From: Allopusillimonas ginsengisoli
Lineage (GTDB): Bacteria; Pseudomonadota; Gammaproteobacteria; Burkholderiales; Burkholderiaceae_B
Reading direction: 5' to 3'
DNA length: 64,000 bases
Assembly: GCF_004153455.1 (NCBI RefSeq)
Contig: NZ_SDQE01000006.1
Span: 124,001 to 188,000 of the forward strand
This document shows, piece after piece, positions 28,310 through 37,681 of this stretch (position 1 is the first letter of the stretch; each line of letters starts with the position of its first letter). The position numbers were made by a program, and so were the translations under genes. The notes beneath the pieces were generated by a model. The model was not told the origin of the DNA and made no database searches. It saw only the letters and a program-made list of their open reading frames with translations.

Positions 28310-28665
28310 GCTGCGCCTCCGAACGTAACGGCCCAGACCGCCCGCCATCCCAATACCAGCAGCGCCAAGGCCAACAGGTTGGCGGCAATCCCCGCCGTGC
28401 TGTCCTTCAGTCTGAACCACTCAAGCAATACCGTTCGCGAACCAATGGAAGCATGCACCGCCACGAGTCCGACAAACACCGTATAAAAGAGTCCCCAGAT
28501 CAGGCTTGCGCGTGTACGGGCAAGAATCTCTTCGGCGCTCAGCCCTCCCTGTATGGCGTACACAATGACGACGATATGAATCAGCACAAACACCGTCATC
28601 ACCATGGCGGTCACGCGCTGCCAGTACCAGCGACGAACAGATTTGATGGCATGGCTATTCATCAT
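28306..28665 (-). CDS. SdhD/FrdC-like membrane anchor subunit
   Basis: A 119-residue three-helix membrane protein. Helix 1 (AMVMTVFVLIHIVVIVYAI) and helix 2 have histidines at positions suited to haem or quinone contact, and VAVHASIGSRTVLLEWF resembles the His-x3-Gly-x-Arg block of the partner anchor. Both anchors share this block, so they may have arisen by duplication. The ATG overlaps the iron-sulfur subunit stop (ATGA), and its own stop overlaps the next anchor start. The role is inferred from size, topology and its place between clear SDH-type genes. Confidence 0.7.
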   Translation of the reverse strand: MMNSHAIKSVRRWYWQRVTAMVMTVFVLIHIVVIVYAIQGGLSAEEILARTRASLIWGLFYTVFVGLVAVHASIGSRTVLLEWFRLKDSTAGIAANLLALALLVLGWRAVWAVTFGGAA

Positions 28666-29408
28666 GACTCTCCGGTTGTTTCAAACCGCTCGCCGCGCAT
28701 GACCGCCCTGCTCACCGTACGCTTGAGTCCCGCAATACTGGCAGTTGGCGACAGATGCTTGGGACAACGCACCGTACAGGAACCTTGTGTGTGACAGGCG
28801 TGGCAGCCCGCATCGCCTGCCACCGCGGCCAGACGCATTTGCCCGTCGATATCCCGCTCATCATTCACCAGTGTCCAGGCGCGATTCAGCGCGGCAGGGC
28901 CAAGAAAGTCAGGCCGCCAGCTCACGACATCGCATGAGGAATAACACACGCCGCAGCCTATGCATTCGATGCCCGCTTCAGCCTCCTGCCGGGCAGGCGA
29001 GTCCGGCTTTACCAGGGCGACAGGTTCATCGCGCGTGCTTGCGCCCAGAAACCGCCCCCGCGCCGCCTGCATTTTGTTGAAAAAATCATCCATGTTGACA
29101 ACCAGATCCTTGACAACAGGCAGGTTGGACAATGGCGCCAATTGCAAGCGGTTGCCCGGGCACACCTTGGCAACATGAGTCCGACAGGTCCAGCGGGCAA
29201 CGCCATTGACCTGCATGGCGCACGAGCCGCACATCCCTACCCGGCAGGCAAACCGGTAAGAGAGCGTGGCGTCCTGATAGCGTTGGATATAGGTCACAAC
29301 ATCCAGCACGGTCTGGCTTTCGCGGCGCGGCACCTCAAACGTTTGGTACTCGCCTTGCGCGCCACCGCGCCACACATCCACATGTAAAGTTTCGGTTGGA
29401 TTAGCCAT
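28662..29408 (-). CDS. SdhB/FrdB-like iron-sulfur subunit
   Basis: A 248-residue electron-transfer subunit with three clusters. A [2Fe-2S] site is in RFACRVGMCGSC plus a later Cys (about residues 54-75). A [4Fe-4S] site is in CIGCGVCYSSC (about 149-159), and a [3Fe-4S]-type site is in CHACHTQGSCTVRCPKHLSP. It would carry electrons from the flavoprotein to the membrane anchors. It is the first gene of a seven-gene-plus minus-strand operon with four-base overlaps, and faces the LysR gene at 29518. This is unlike the housekeeping sdhCDAB order, so it is probably a specialised paralogue. Confidence 0.88.
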   Translation of the reverse strand: MANPTETLHVDVWRGGAQGEYQTFEVPRRESQTVLDVVTYIQRYQDATLSYRFACRVGMCGSCAMQVNGVARWTCRTHVAKVCPGNRLQLAPLSNLPVVKDLVVNMDDFFNKMQAARGRFLGASTRDEPVALVKPDSPARQEAEAGIECIGCGVCYSSCDVVSWRPDFLGPAALNRAWTLVNDERDIDGQMRLAAVAGDAGCHACHTQGSCTVRCPKHLSPTASIAGLKRTVSRAVMRGERFETTGES

Positions 29409-29458
29409 TGCCTCGCGTCCAAATGCCTGGAAGGGGATAAGTCATCATGCCTTTCTCT

Positions 29459-29487
29459 TTGACAAAAGTAAAACTATTAATTATTTT
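29459..29487 (+). promoter_or_regulatory. promoter and near-palindrome between SDH-like operon and LysR gene
   Basis: TTGACA at 29459-29464 is followed after 17 bases by TATTTT at 29482-29487, a fair promoter for the LysR gene. The 18 bases at 29470-29487 (AAAACTATTAATTATTTT) are a near-palindrome with seven of nine paired positions, overlapping the -10. This is a likely site for the LysR protein on itself and on the divergent operon. Confidence 0.45.
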
Positions 29488-29517
29488 GTTCAGACCAAGT
29501 ATTTTTTATAGGCAATC

Positions 29518-30414
29518 ATGTCTTCCATACGGCAATTTCGCACGGCGCTTGCCGCAGCCCGGCTGGGCAGTTTTGCCGAGGCTGGCCGCCAGATCGGTTT
29601 GACCCAGGCAGCCGTCAGCCTGCAGATCAAGAATCTCGAAAACGAGCTTGAGATCAGGATGTTTGAGCGCGGCGCACATTCACTCACCGTAACCCCCGAC
29701 GGCCGGCAAGTACTGGCGCGGCTGAATGCCATCGTTTCGGACTACGACAGCCTGCGTATTCGCGCCGATGGCGTTCTGCGGGGCACCTTGCACATCGGCG
29801 CCCTGGTATCGGCACTGATGGGTTCTTTTGGCAGTGCGCTGGCGCACATCAAACGGGATTATCCCGCCCTGGATGTTCGCCTGTTTGCAGGCCAATCGGC
29901 GCAATTCGCGAGAATGGTTTCCGAGGGCGAGCTGGATGCGGCGGTAGTGACCGAACCGCCGGGTTTCGTGCCGGACGGGCTGATGTGGACGCCGTTCTAC
30001 CAGGAGCCCCTGGTACTCATTGCGCCCTTGGCGTCTGGCCGCAAGCCCGTGCTCGAATTGCTCCGCACCGAACCTTTTCTGCAGTTCGATAGGTCGCTAT
30101 GGACAGGGCGGCTCGTGAACTACGCACTGGACATGCTGGAAGTCGCCCCAACCATCGCCATGGAACTCAACTCTATCGAGGCCATTGCACAATTGGTTCG
30201 ACAGCACTATGGCGTGGCCATCGTGCCCCATCTTGCCAATGCAGAATGGTCCGAGCAGCAGCTTATCGTCAAGCCGCTGCCGGGTCGCCCCATTATGCGC
30301 GCGGTGGGTATGCTCGAGCGCCTTCAGCACAGCAAGAAGCCCATCACACAGGCTTTGTGCGCGCTGTTCGATGAGCAGAACCATACGCGTTATCACGCCG
30401 AATCGCCGTTATAG
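29518..30414 (+). CDS. LysR family regulator of the SDH/fumarase-like operon
   Basis: A 298-residue LysR-type regulator. The helix-turn-helix spans about residues 3-60 (QFRTALAAARLGSFAEAGRQ, LTQAAVSLQIKNLENELEI) and a periplasmic-binding-protein-like effector domain covers about 90-290. It is divergent from the SDH-like iron-sulfur gene with 109 bases between, so it most likely activates that operon in response to its substrate. A strong hairpin follows the gene. Confidence 0.87.
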   Translation: MSSIRQFRTALAAARLGSFAEAGRQIGLTQAAVSLQIKNLENELEIRMFERGAHSLTVTPDGRQVLARLNAIVSDYDSLRIRADGVLRGTLHIGALVSALMGSFGSALAHIKRDYPALDVRLFAGQSAQFARMVSEGELDAAVVTEPPGFVPDGLMWTPFYQEPLVLIAPLASGRKPVLELLRTEPFLQFDRSLWTGRLVNYALDMLEVAPTIAMELNSIEAIAQLVRQHYGVAIVPHLANAEWSEQQLIVKPLPGRPIMRAVGMLERLQHSKKPITQALCALFDEQNHTRYHAESPL

Positions 30415-30416
30415 AA

Positions 30417-30448
30417 AGGAGAGGCGCGCAAGCCACTGCGCCTCTCCT
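30417..30448. terminator. bidirectional terminator between convergent LysR and Bug genes
   Basis: An 11-bp perfect stem (AGGAGAGGCGC at 30417-30427 and its complement at 30438-30448) with a 10-base loop starts three bases after the LysR stop and ends just before the Bug stop. The minus-strand exit is T-rich (TTTCTAT) and the plus-strand exit has TCTTTA, so it can serve both genes. Confidence 0.75.
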
Positions 30449-30452
30449 GTCT

Positions 30453-31466
30453 TTACATCGTCTTGTCTATCATGTCCAGAGATTCGCCAAGTTCACGATA
30501 GACCTTGAACTGCTCCTCGGTAAATGCCGCTGCCTCGTCCGGACCTTTCATGTAAGGAACCGAGCCGGCATTTTCGGTAGCCTGGATCCATTTTGGATCT
30601 TTACCGGTCTGCTCCATAAACGACCAGATCTTCTGTACCAATTCAGGTGGCATATTCGGCGGCCCCGAAATGCCACTCCACCCGGTGATTTGATTCATCT
30701 TCTTTATGCCCAGTTCGGACGCAGTGGGCACATCAGGCAGGGTTTTCAGACGCTCAGGCGTTGTCACAAACAAGGCGCGCAGGTTGCCAGCCTTGATCAG
30801 ACCATAGGCTGGTCCTATGCTGCTGCAGGAAAAATCGACTTGCCCAGCCAACAGGGCACTGGTCGCTTCTCCGGTGCCTTTGTAGGGTATCTGTGTAGGT
30901 AAAGTCTTCAGGCCAAGGATGTTGAAGAGCAGCTTCGGCCCCATGTCATTGGTCGTCAAGGAACCGGCCGACCCATAATTCATTTTGCCGGCATTGGTGC
31001 GCAATGCGGTTTCCAGGTCTTTATATGTCTTGTAGGAGGACGTACCCTTTACATAACAGCCGTAGGGGTTCAGCTCCAACAACCCTATTGGCGTGAAGTC
31101 GCTCCACTTGTAGTTGGTTTTCGACGGCGCTATCGCAGGAAGAATCGCTTGTGAACCAGGTCTTGAAAGCAGCAGGGTATATCCATCTGGCGGTGCCATT
31201 CTGCCCTGCTCGGAACCGATCACGCCGCTGGCACCCGGCTTGTTGATGACCACAACGGGCTGTCCAAAGTGCTTCTGCGCAACAGCGCTGAAATTTCGGG
31301 CGGCGAGGTCCGAATCACCGCCCGTGCTGTAGGGTGTGATCAGCGTAATCGCATGAGAAGGGTACTTGTCCTGAGCCCATGACGGTGTCGCTGCCAGGCT
31401 GCCTGCCAATGCGGTTATTGAAAATAATGAGGGTATTGCGATCGCTCTGAAACTCTCCTGTAACAT
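30453..31466 (-). CDS. Bug/TctC-type periplasmic substrate-binding protein (glutaryl-CoA operon)
   Basis: A 337-residue solute receptor with a signal peptide ending near PSWA-QD (residues 28-33). Typical Bug features follow: ITLITPYSTGGDSDLAARN, NKPGASGVIGS, PPDGYTLLLS. AGGAG is six bases before the ATG. It is the last gene of the operon that starts at 38464, 62 bases after the ADP-forming synthetase, so it probably delivers the acid that the synthetase activates; glutarate is the natural guess. Like the other two receptors here it has no TctAB partners. Confidence 0.83.
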   Translation of the reverse strand: MLQESFRAIAIPSLFSITALAGSLAATPSWAQDKYPSHAITLITPYSTGGDSDLAARNFSAVAQKHFGQPVVVINKPGASGVIGSEQGRMAPPDGYTLLLSRPGSQAILPAIAPSKTNYKWSDFTPIGLLELNPYGCYVKGTSSYKTYKDLETALRTNAGKMNYGSAGSLTTNDMGPKLLFNILGLKTLPTQIPYKGTGEATSALLAGQVDFSCSSIGPAYGLIKAGNLRALFVTTPERLKTLPDVPTASELGIKKMNQITGWSGISGPPNMPPELVQKIWSFMEQTGKDPKWIQATENAGSVPYMKGPDEAAAFTEEQFKVYRELGESLDMIDKTM

Positions 31467-31528
31467 GCTTGTCTCCTCTTCCGCCTTGCGGAATTCGGTA
31501 TTGAGGCCTATTCCTGGGCCTATATATG

Positions 31529-33661
31529 CTATGTTTTGGTCCGAATGATCATGATGCTATCGACTCCAACCGGACCATCGGAGTCTATTAATAAAGGATT
31601 CAGATCCAGCTCTGCCAGCTGCGACGCGACCGATGCTGCCCAGTACGATAAACGGGACAGCAGGCTGCACAGTTTGTCGATGTCCGCGCCCGGTCGCCCA
31701 CGAACGCCATCCAGTATCGGCCGCATGCGCATCTCCGCCAGCATGCTCCGCGCCTCGCGTTCTGTGAACGGAGCGCGACGAAAAACCACATCGCGCAACG
31801 TTTCCAGAAAAATGCCGCCGTAGCCAACCATGACCATGGCGCCAAATACGTTATCGCGCTTGATGCCCACTACAAGCTCAATGTCGCCTGCCTGCATTGG
31901 CTGAACAATGACGCCCAGCAGCTTGGCCTCTGGCACACGGGCATGGCTGCGATCCATGAGCGAGTCAAACGCTGACTGAATATCTGCCGCGTCATTCAGG
32001 TTGAGCACCACACCACTAATGTCGGTTTTATGCAGAATGTCCGGCGACTCGATTTTGAGTGCAACCGGCGCACTGAACTGGCGCCACGCCTGCACGGCCT
32101 GACCGGCATTTTTCGCCAGCACAACCGGAGCCATGGTGACCCCCGCGCGGCTCAGCAACGCCACCGCTTCAACGGTAGGCACCGGTCCATCCTTCAGCGC
32201 CAGATGCGCGGGCGGCGGGTCACGCATCTCATGCTCTGGACAAGCCCAGGCTTCGCGTATGACGGCGTACCGCGACAGCGCGGCGGCAGCCTCCACAGCA
32301 CGTTCGCCAGCGCCAAACATCACGACGCCTTTCTCGCGCAACCGTCTGGCCATGCCCGACGGCGCCGCCACCCAACAGATCAGAAAGGGGGTATCCGTTC
32401 TTGCGCGAATCTCTGCAAGCAGATCGACCAGCATGTCCGCATGCGCATGCATCAGCTGTATCCAGATAATGCCTACATGAACCCGCGCATCCGCCAGCAG
32501 CAGCAAGACAGCATCTCGAAGTAACTGCGGCTCTGCGACAAACTGCCCTGTCACATCAACCGGGTTGCCGCTGGATCCGAACGCGGGCATGACCGCTGCC
32601 AGCGCAACGCTGGTTTCAGCTTGTGGAGCGGGTACAGTCATGCCCAGTTCCTCTGCGCGATCAGTCATCATGACGCCCGCGCCACCAGATTGCGTCACAA
32701 TTCCAAGCCCATTCCCCGCAGGGAGTGCGCATCCCGATAAAGCCTGAACCATGTCAAGCAGTTGCTCTTCATTGCCGGCGCGCAGAATGCCATATTGTCT
32801 TGCGACCGAGTCGAACAGCGCGTCCTCGACAGCCAGCGCGCCGGTATGCGATGAGGCAGCCCGGGCGCCAGACGTCGTTCTCCCCACTTTTACCAGCACC
32901 AGTGGCTTTCCAAGTGCATGACAACGTCTCGCCAGGTTGATCAGGCTTTCGCCATCCCGAATACCTTCAAGATAACCGGCTACAACGCTTATCCTGGGGT
33001 CCTCCACGACAACATGCATCAACTCGCAGAACGTTGCATCCGCTTCGTTGCCCGTATTGACGAAGTAGCCCAAGCCAAGTCCCCGGTCTCTCGCCAACGC
33101 CGCAATGGCGGTTCCGAATGCCCCCGACTGAGTGACAAAACCCACTGGTCCGGAATCGACGTCGCCATCGGCATATTGACTAAAGGTGGCATACACCTGT
33201 TCGAACGCATTGATAAAGCCGAGACAGTTAGGGCCGCAAACCACCATCCCATATTCCCGTGCGATGTCGCGCAGCATATGTTCATTGGCAAGGCCGTGTT
33301 CTCCCGTCTCGCCAAATCCCGAGCTGAATACGACCGCGGCTCGCGCACCCTTTTTTCCCAAGGCTATCAGGCTTGTCGCGACTTCTTGTGCCGGAACGAC
33401 GACGACAGCCAGATCAGGGGCTTCCGGCAACGCATCAACGCTGGGATAGCACGTCAGACCGGCAATCTCCTGGTACTTAGGATTGACTGGGTAAATGCGA
33501 CCCGGATAGCCCTTTTCCAGCAGGTGCTTGAGCGGCCGACCATTGACTTTGGACAGTTGCGATGAGGCACCGACAATTGCAATGGAGCCAGGGCGCAGCA
33601 TCCTGGCCAATATGTCATGGCGAGATAGTGCTTTCATGGTTTTGCTCATAACGGCGCTCAT
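31529..33661 (-). CDS. ADP-forming acyl-CoA synthetase (acetate-CoA ligase/AcD family), copy 1
   Basis: A 710-residue fused alpha-beta NDP-forming CoA ligase. The N-terminal CoA-binding domain has IAIVGASSQLSKVNGRPLKHL and the phosphohistidine is in the ASSHTGALA motif (about residue 265). A C-terminal ATP-grasp half begins near residue 480 (KIESPDILHKTDISGVVLNL). It should convert an organic acid plus ATP and CoA to the acyl-CoA, ADP and phosphate. Sitting directly after glutaryl-CoA dehydrogenase (eight bases), it may activate glutarate or another substrate. Its paralogue is at 50554-52650. Confidence 0.87.
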   Translation of the reverse strand: MSAVMSKTMKALSRHDILARMLRPGSIAIVGASSQLSKVNGRPLKHLLEKGYPGRIYPVNPKYQEIAGLTCYPSVDALPEAPDLAVVVVPAQEVATSLIALGKKGARAAVVFSSGFGETGEHGLANEHMLRDIAREYGMVVCGPNCLGFINAFEQVYATFSQYADGDVDSGPVGFVTQSGAFGTAIAALARDRGLGLGYFVNTGNEADATFCELMHVVVEDPRISVVAGYLEGIRDGESLINLARRCHALGKPLVLVKVGRTTSGARAASSHTGALAVEDALFDSVARQYGILRAGNEEQLLDMVQALSGCALPAGNGLGIVTQSGGAGVMMTDRAEELGMTVPAPQAETSVALAAVMPAFGSSGNPVDVTGQFVAEPQLLRDAVLLLLADARVHVGIIWIQLMHAHADMLVDLLAEIRARTDTPFLICWVAAPSGMARRLREKGVVMFGAGERAVEAAAALSRYAVIREAWACPEHEMRDPPPAHLALKDGPVPTVEAVALLSRAGVTMAPVVLAKNAGQAVQAWRQFSAPVALKIESPDILHKTDISGVVLNLNDAADIQSAFDSLMDRSHARVPEAKLLGVIVQPMQAGDIELVVGIKRDNVFGAMVMVGYGGIFLETLRDVVFRRAPFTEREARSMLAEMRMRPILDGVRGRPGADIDKLCSLLSRLSYWAASVASQLAELDLNPLLIDSDGPVGVDSIMIIRTKT

Positions 33662-33669
33662 GTGTGTCC

Positions 33670-34896
33670 TCAGGAAAAAGCGGCGATGCCTGTCTGCGCA
33701 CGCCCTAAGACCAACGCATGAATATCGTGTGTGCCTTCGAGCGTATTGACCGCCTCGAGATTCATCAGATGGCGCACCACATGATATTCGTCGCTGATGC
33801 CATTGCCCCCCAGCATGTCGCGGGCGGTCCGTGCCACCTCCAGCGCTTTGCCGGCACAGTTTCGCTTGAGCAGCGAAATCATCTCCGGCGTGGCCTTCTG
33901 AGCCTCCCGCAGCCTGCTGACATGCAGGCAGGCCAGCAGTCCAAGGGTAATTTCAGTCTGCATGTCAGCCAGTTTTTTCTGTATAAGCTGGCTCGCTGCG
34001 AGAGGTCTGCCAAACTGCTGCCGCTCCAGCACATAATCCCTGGCTGTATGCCAGCAGAACTCAGCCGCCCCGATCGCTCCCCAGCATATGCCAAAGCGCG
34101 CATTGGCCAGGCAGGCAAAGGGCGCGGAAAGCCCTTGGGCGGCAGGCAACACATGGTCCTCCGGCACAAATACATCGTCCATGAAAATCTGGCCGGTGGG
34201 CGAAGCCCTGACGGCGAACTTACCCTCGATCTTCGCCGTTGCCAGCCCATCCATCCCGCGCTCCAGGATGAATCCCCGGACCATACCGGTGTCATCCTTG
34301 GCCCAGATAATGAACAAGTCGGCAATGTTGGCGTGGCTTACCCAGGTCTTGGCTCCGCTCAGACGATACCCGCCGTCCACTTTTCGAGCCCTGGATGCCA
34401 TGGAGGCAGGGTCTGATCCCGACTGCGGCTCGGTCAGACCAAAGCAGCCCAGCACGTCCGCCCGGGCCAGTTTGGGCAACCAGTGCGTGCGCTGCGCTTC
34501 AGTGCCGAACAGGTAAATGGGAACCATGGTCAACGTGCTTTGCACGCCGAGGGCAGACCGATAGCTGGAGTCTATTCTCTCCAGCTCGCGGGATATCAGG
34601 CCATACGCGACATAGCCTATGCCGGCACAGCCGTACCCTTGAAGATTTGCACCCAATAGGCCAAGCTCCGCCATTTCGCGCATTATCTCGATATCGAAGG
34701 TTTCATGCCGATGCGCCTGCACTATCCTGGGCATTAACTTTTGTTTGGCGTAAGCTGCCACGCTATCGCGCATCATGCGCTCATCATCAGTAAGAAACTG
34801 GTCAATGAGGAAAGGATCACGCCAGTCAAAGCCGCTATTGCCCATGCTCACCGCATCTCGCGCGGCTTCATTCTGCTCATAAGTTTGTGCTTGCAT
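33670..34896 (-). CDS. gcdH: glutaryl-CoA dehydrogenase
   Basis: A 408-residue acyl-CoA dehydrogenase that oxidises and decarboxylates glutaryl-CoA to crotonyl-CoA. The family hallmarks are strong: FDWRDPF near the start, [11 protein letters not shown] (with the arginine that binds the distal carboxylate), [27 protein letters not shown], and the C-terminal [19 protein letters not shown] carrying the catalytic glutamate. The ATG at 34896 has AAGGA six bases before it; another ATG is five codons upstream. The operon supplies all later steps to acetyl-CoA: crotonase, 3-hydroxyacyl-CoA dehydrogenase and thiolase. Confidence 0.92.
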   Translation of the reverse strand: MQAQTYEQNEAARDAVSMGNSGFDWRDPFLIDQFLTDDERMMRDSVAAYAKQKLMPRIVQAHRHETFDIEIMREMAELGLLGANLQGYGCAGIGYVAYGLISRELERIDSSYRSALGVQSTLTMVPIYLFGTEAQRTHWLPKLARADVLGCFGLTEPQSGSDPASMASRARKVDGGYRLSGAKTWVSHANIADLFIIWAKDDTGMVRGFILERGMDGLATAKIEGKFAVRASPTGQIFMDDVFVPEDHVLPAAQGLSAPFACLANARFGICWGAIGAAEFCWHTARDYVLERQQFGRPLAASQLIQKKLADMQTEITLGLLACLHVSRLREAQKATPEMISLLKRNCAGKALEVARTARDMLGGNGISDEYHVVRHLMNLEAVNTLEGTHDIHALVLGRAQTGIAAFS

Positions 34897-34917
34897 AAAG
34901 TGTCCTTGCATAACATG

Positions 34918-36117
34918 TCAGCAGCGTTCAAGCACAACACTGATCCCCTGGCCTACCCCGATGCACATCGTGGCCACTGCATATTTTTCTCCTGCCGTGT
35001 GCAATTGCCTGCTTGCGGTCAACGCCAGCCTTACCCCAGAGGCGCCCAGTGGGTGGCCCAATGCGATTGCGCCACCATTTGGATTGACACGCTCATCGTC
35101 CAGCGACATGCCCAATCCTTTCATGCAGGCAAGTGCCTGAGCCGCGAACGCTTCATTGATCTCAATGACCCCAAGGTCGGCAACATCGAGCTGCGCGCGG
35201 GCCAGCGCTTTCACGGTCGCGGGCACCGGACCGATACCCATGATCCGGGGCGGTACACCACAGACGGCACTCGATACAATCCGCGCCAGCGGCATGAGCC
35301 CCAAGCGCTCCCCGATCGCCGAATTGCCCACCAACAGTGCCGCAGCCCCATCATTGATGCCGGATGCGTTGCCTGCAGTGGTCACACCTTGAGCGTTCAA
35401 TGTTCGCAACGAGGCGAGTGCCTGCACCGTGGTAGATCTTGGGTGTTCATCGCCGACCACGCTGGCAGCGGCCCTTCTGCCTTTGGCAGGCAAATCGATC
35501 GCGGTCCGCTCGTCGTCGAACCAGCCGCGTTCGTTGGCCTCGCGGTATTTTTCCTGCGATGCGTGAGCAAAGTTGTCTGCGTGCTCTCTCGTTATGCCAT
35601 ATTCAATGGCCAGATTGTCGGCCGTCTGAGGCATGCTGTCGTCGCCATATGCGGCACTGATTTCTGGATTGGGAAAACGCACGCCCACCGCAGAGTCAAA
35701 CACCGTCATGGCTCTGCTGTAGGCGGCTTCCGCCTTGCCCACCACAAATGGCGCGCGACTCATGCTTTCCACACCCCCCACAAGCATCAGCGCGCCCTCT
35801 CCTGACGTCAATGCGTGCGCCGCCGTAATGAGCGCGCCCAACCCGCTACCGCAGTTGCGCTGCACCACGGTGCCGCCAAGTTCAACCGGCAATCCGGCGA
35901 GCAGCCCGGCGTGGCGCGCCACGCACCGGCTATCTTCGCCTGCCTGATTCGCGCAACCGACAACGATGTCATCCAGTTGTGCGGGATCCACACCGCTACG
36001 GGTCAGGAGCTTTGCAAACACCTGCGCCAGGAGATCATCCGGGCGCATGCTTGCCAAAGCACCCGCCTGCTTGCCAAAGGGAGATCGAATTCCGTCATAA
36101 ATGTAGGCATCCAGCAT
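34918..36117 (-). CDS. acetyl-CoA acetyltransferase (thiolase II type)
   Basis: A 399-residue thiolase for the last step, acetoacetyl-CoA plus CoA to two acetyl-CoA. The nucleophile cysteine is in VQRNCGSGLGAL, with EINEAFAAQ, ALGHPLGASG and MCIGVGQG completing the site. RFPNPEISAAYGDDSMPQTADNLA resembles the PcaF/acetoacetyl-CoA thiolase branch. The ATG at 36117 has GGAG seven bases upstream. It lies between the 3-hydroxyacyl-CoA dehydrogenase and gcdH in the operon. A beta-ketoadipyl-CoA substrate is an alternative. Confidence 0.9.
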   Translation of the reverse strand: MLDAYIYDGIRSPFGKQAGALASMRPDDLLAQVFAKLLTRSGVDPAQLDDIVVGCANQAGEDSRCVARHAGLLAGLPVELGGTVVQRNCGSGLGALITAAHALTSGEGALMLVGGVESMSRAPFVVGKAEAAYSRAMTVFDSAVGVRFPNPEISAAYGDDSMPQTADNLAIEYGITREHADNFAHASQEKYREANERGWFDDERTAIDLPAKGRRAAASVVGDEHPRSTTVQALASLRTLNAQGVTTAGNASGINDGAAALLVGNSAIGERLGLMPLARIVSSAVCGVPPRIMGIGPVPATVKALARAQLDVADLGVIEINEAFAAQALACMKGLGMSLDDERVNPNGGAIALGHPLGASGVRLALTASRQLHTAGEKYAVATMCIGVGQGISVVLERC

Positions 36118-36143
36118 GTTGTTTCTCCAACGTGTTGCGAGCG

Positions 36144-37679
36144 TCAATCACCCTCGCAAAAATCCATATCCAGCGCAGCCCGACGTGCCAGCCACAAAGC
36201 GGGGCGGTAACGAGGATCACGAAAACTTTCGTATAGTCCGTCAAGCAGCCGGCTCACAGACGCCGCGCCAAGGCGATTGGCGAATCCCAGCGGGCCGTGC
36301 GGATAAGCCAGCGCCAGCACGACTGCACGATCGATATCCTGGGGCGCCGCAGTGCGCGATTGCGCCAAGGCGCCGCCGATGTTCATGATCATGGCAACAA
36401 TCCGCTGAGCAACAAAGCCCGGACTGTCGCGAATAACAGTGACCGGCACACCATCCGCACTGAAAATCGCATGAGCCATGTCGCGCCATGCGCGACTCGT
36501 GACGCAGGTAGTCATCAGCGTGCGATGTGTCTGCAAGCCAAACAGCGTATCAACGGCGACCGTACGCACTGGATCCAAGCCCTCGATCGCCGCTGTGCGT
36601 GAAGCATCGCGACCCATCGGCGTCACCAGGCACAGTGCTTTGTCACTCGGACGCGTTCCCGCTTCTATGCTGGCACCGAGCGAGGAGGCCAATGCGCGCA
36701 GCGTGTCACCCGCCTCGGGCGTTGCCGAGCTAACCCACACAGGGGCACTCACGTGGGGCGCGCTGGGAGCAGGCAAATTTGCCTGCAATGGCTTCGCTCC
36801 ATGCTTACCTGGAGCGCCAACCTCATAACGGTAATACCCTTCTCCGGTTTTTCGTCCCAGCGTTCCCGCTTGCAAACGCAGGCTCATCAGCGAAGAAGGT
36901 CGGTAGCGTGGCTCTTGAAAAAGCTGGTTGTAAATGAGTTCCGTCGCAGGGTGGTTGACGTCAAGCCCGACCAGATCAAGCAACTCGAACGGCCCCATGC
37001 GAAAGCCCGCCGCCTCGCGCATAATCTGATCGATCTGCGCATAGCTCGCCACGCCTTCCGCGACCACGTTGACCGCTTCCAGCGTATAGCCGCGCCCGAT
37101 CTGATTCACCAGAAAGCCAGGGGTGTCGTTGACCTCCACGACCTCCTTGCCGATATCGTGCCCCACCGCCTTGAGCTGCGCGATAACGGCATCCTCTGTC
37201 TTCAGGCCGCGAATCACTTCCACCAGACGCATGCGTGGCACCGGGTTGAAGAAATGCATACCCGCCACTCGCCCTGGATACCGGCATTTCGAGGCGAGCG
37301 ATGTAATCGACAACGACGAAGTGTTGGACGCGAGTATGCACGATGCGTCGACCACATCGTCCAACGACGAAAGTAGATGGAGCTTGGCATCCAGGTCTTC
37401 GGTAATGGCCTCGATCACCAGTTCGCAATCTCGAAGTGCCTCTAGGTTGTCTATGGCGATTAGCGCCTTTGCCGCCTGTTGCGCGGCACGGTCATCCAGG
37501 CGCCCTTTCTGTACATCGATGCTGATCGCTTGGGCGATGCCGGCCAGGGCTTTTTCAACAACCTGATGGCCCGCATCGAACAGCATGACGGTTTTGCCCG
37601 ACAACGCACATATTTGCGCTATGCCGCGGCCCATTGCGCCCGACCCGACGACACCAACGCGCGAAATTCCAGACGACAT
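36144..37679 (-). CDS. 3-hydroxyacyl-CoA dehydrogenase with two C-terminal domains (PaaH type)
   Basis: A 511-residue enzyme oxidising 3-hydroxybutyryl-CoA (or a related 3-hydroxyacyl-CoA). The NAD turn GVVGSGAMGRGIAQ is at residues 7-20, and HFFNPVPRMRLVEVI and NDTPGFLVNQIGRGY are the core motifs. Two C-terminal helical domains follow (about 185-280 and 400-495), the PaaH arrangement. Of two close ATGs I choose 37679, since AAAGGAG is seven bases before it; the earlier one at 37685 would overlap the crotonase stop. It works between the crotonase upstream and the thiolase downstream. Confidence 0.9.
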   Translation of the reverse strand: MSSGISRVGVVGSGAMGRGIAQICALSGKTVMLFDAGHQVVEKALAGIAQAISIDVQKGRLDDRAAQQAAKALIAIDNLEALRDCELVIEAITEDLDAKLHLLSSLDDVVDASCILASNTSSLSITSLASKCRYPGRVAGMHFFNPVPRMRLVEVIRGLKTEDAVIAQLKAVGHDIGKEVVEVNDTPGFLVNQIGRGYTLEAVNVVAEGVASYAQIDQIMREAAGFRMGPFELLDLVGLDVNHPATELIYNQLFQEPRYRPSSLMSLRLQAGTLGRKTGEGYYRYEVGAPGKHGAKPLQANLPAPSAPHVSAPVWVSSATPEAGDTLRALASSLGASIEAGTRPSDKALCLVTPMGRDASRTAAIEGLDPVRTVAVDTLFGLQTHRTLMTTCVTSRAWRDMAHAIFSADGVPVTVIRDSPGFVAQRIVAMIMNIGGALAQSRTAAPQDIDRAVVLALAYPHGPLGFANRLGAASVSRLLDGLYESFRDPRYRPALWLARRAALDMDFCEGD

Positions 37680-37681
37680 TC

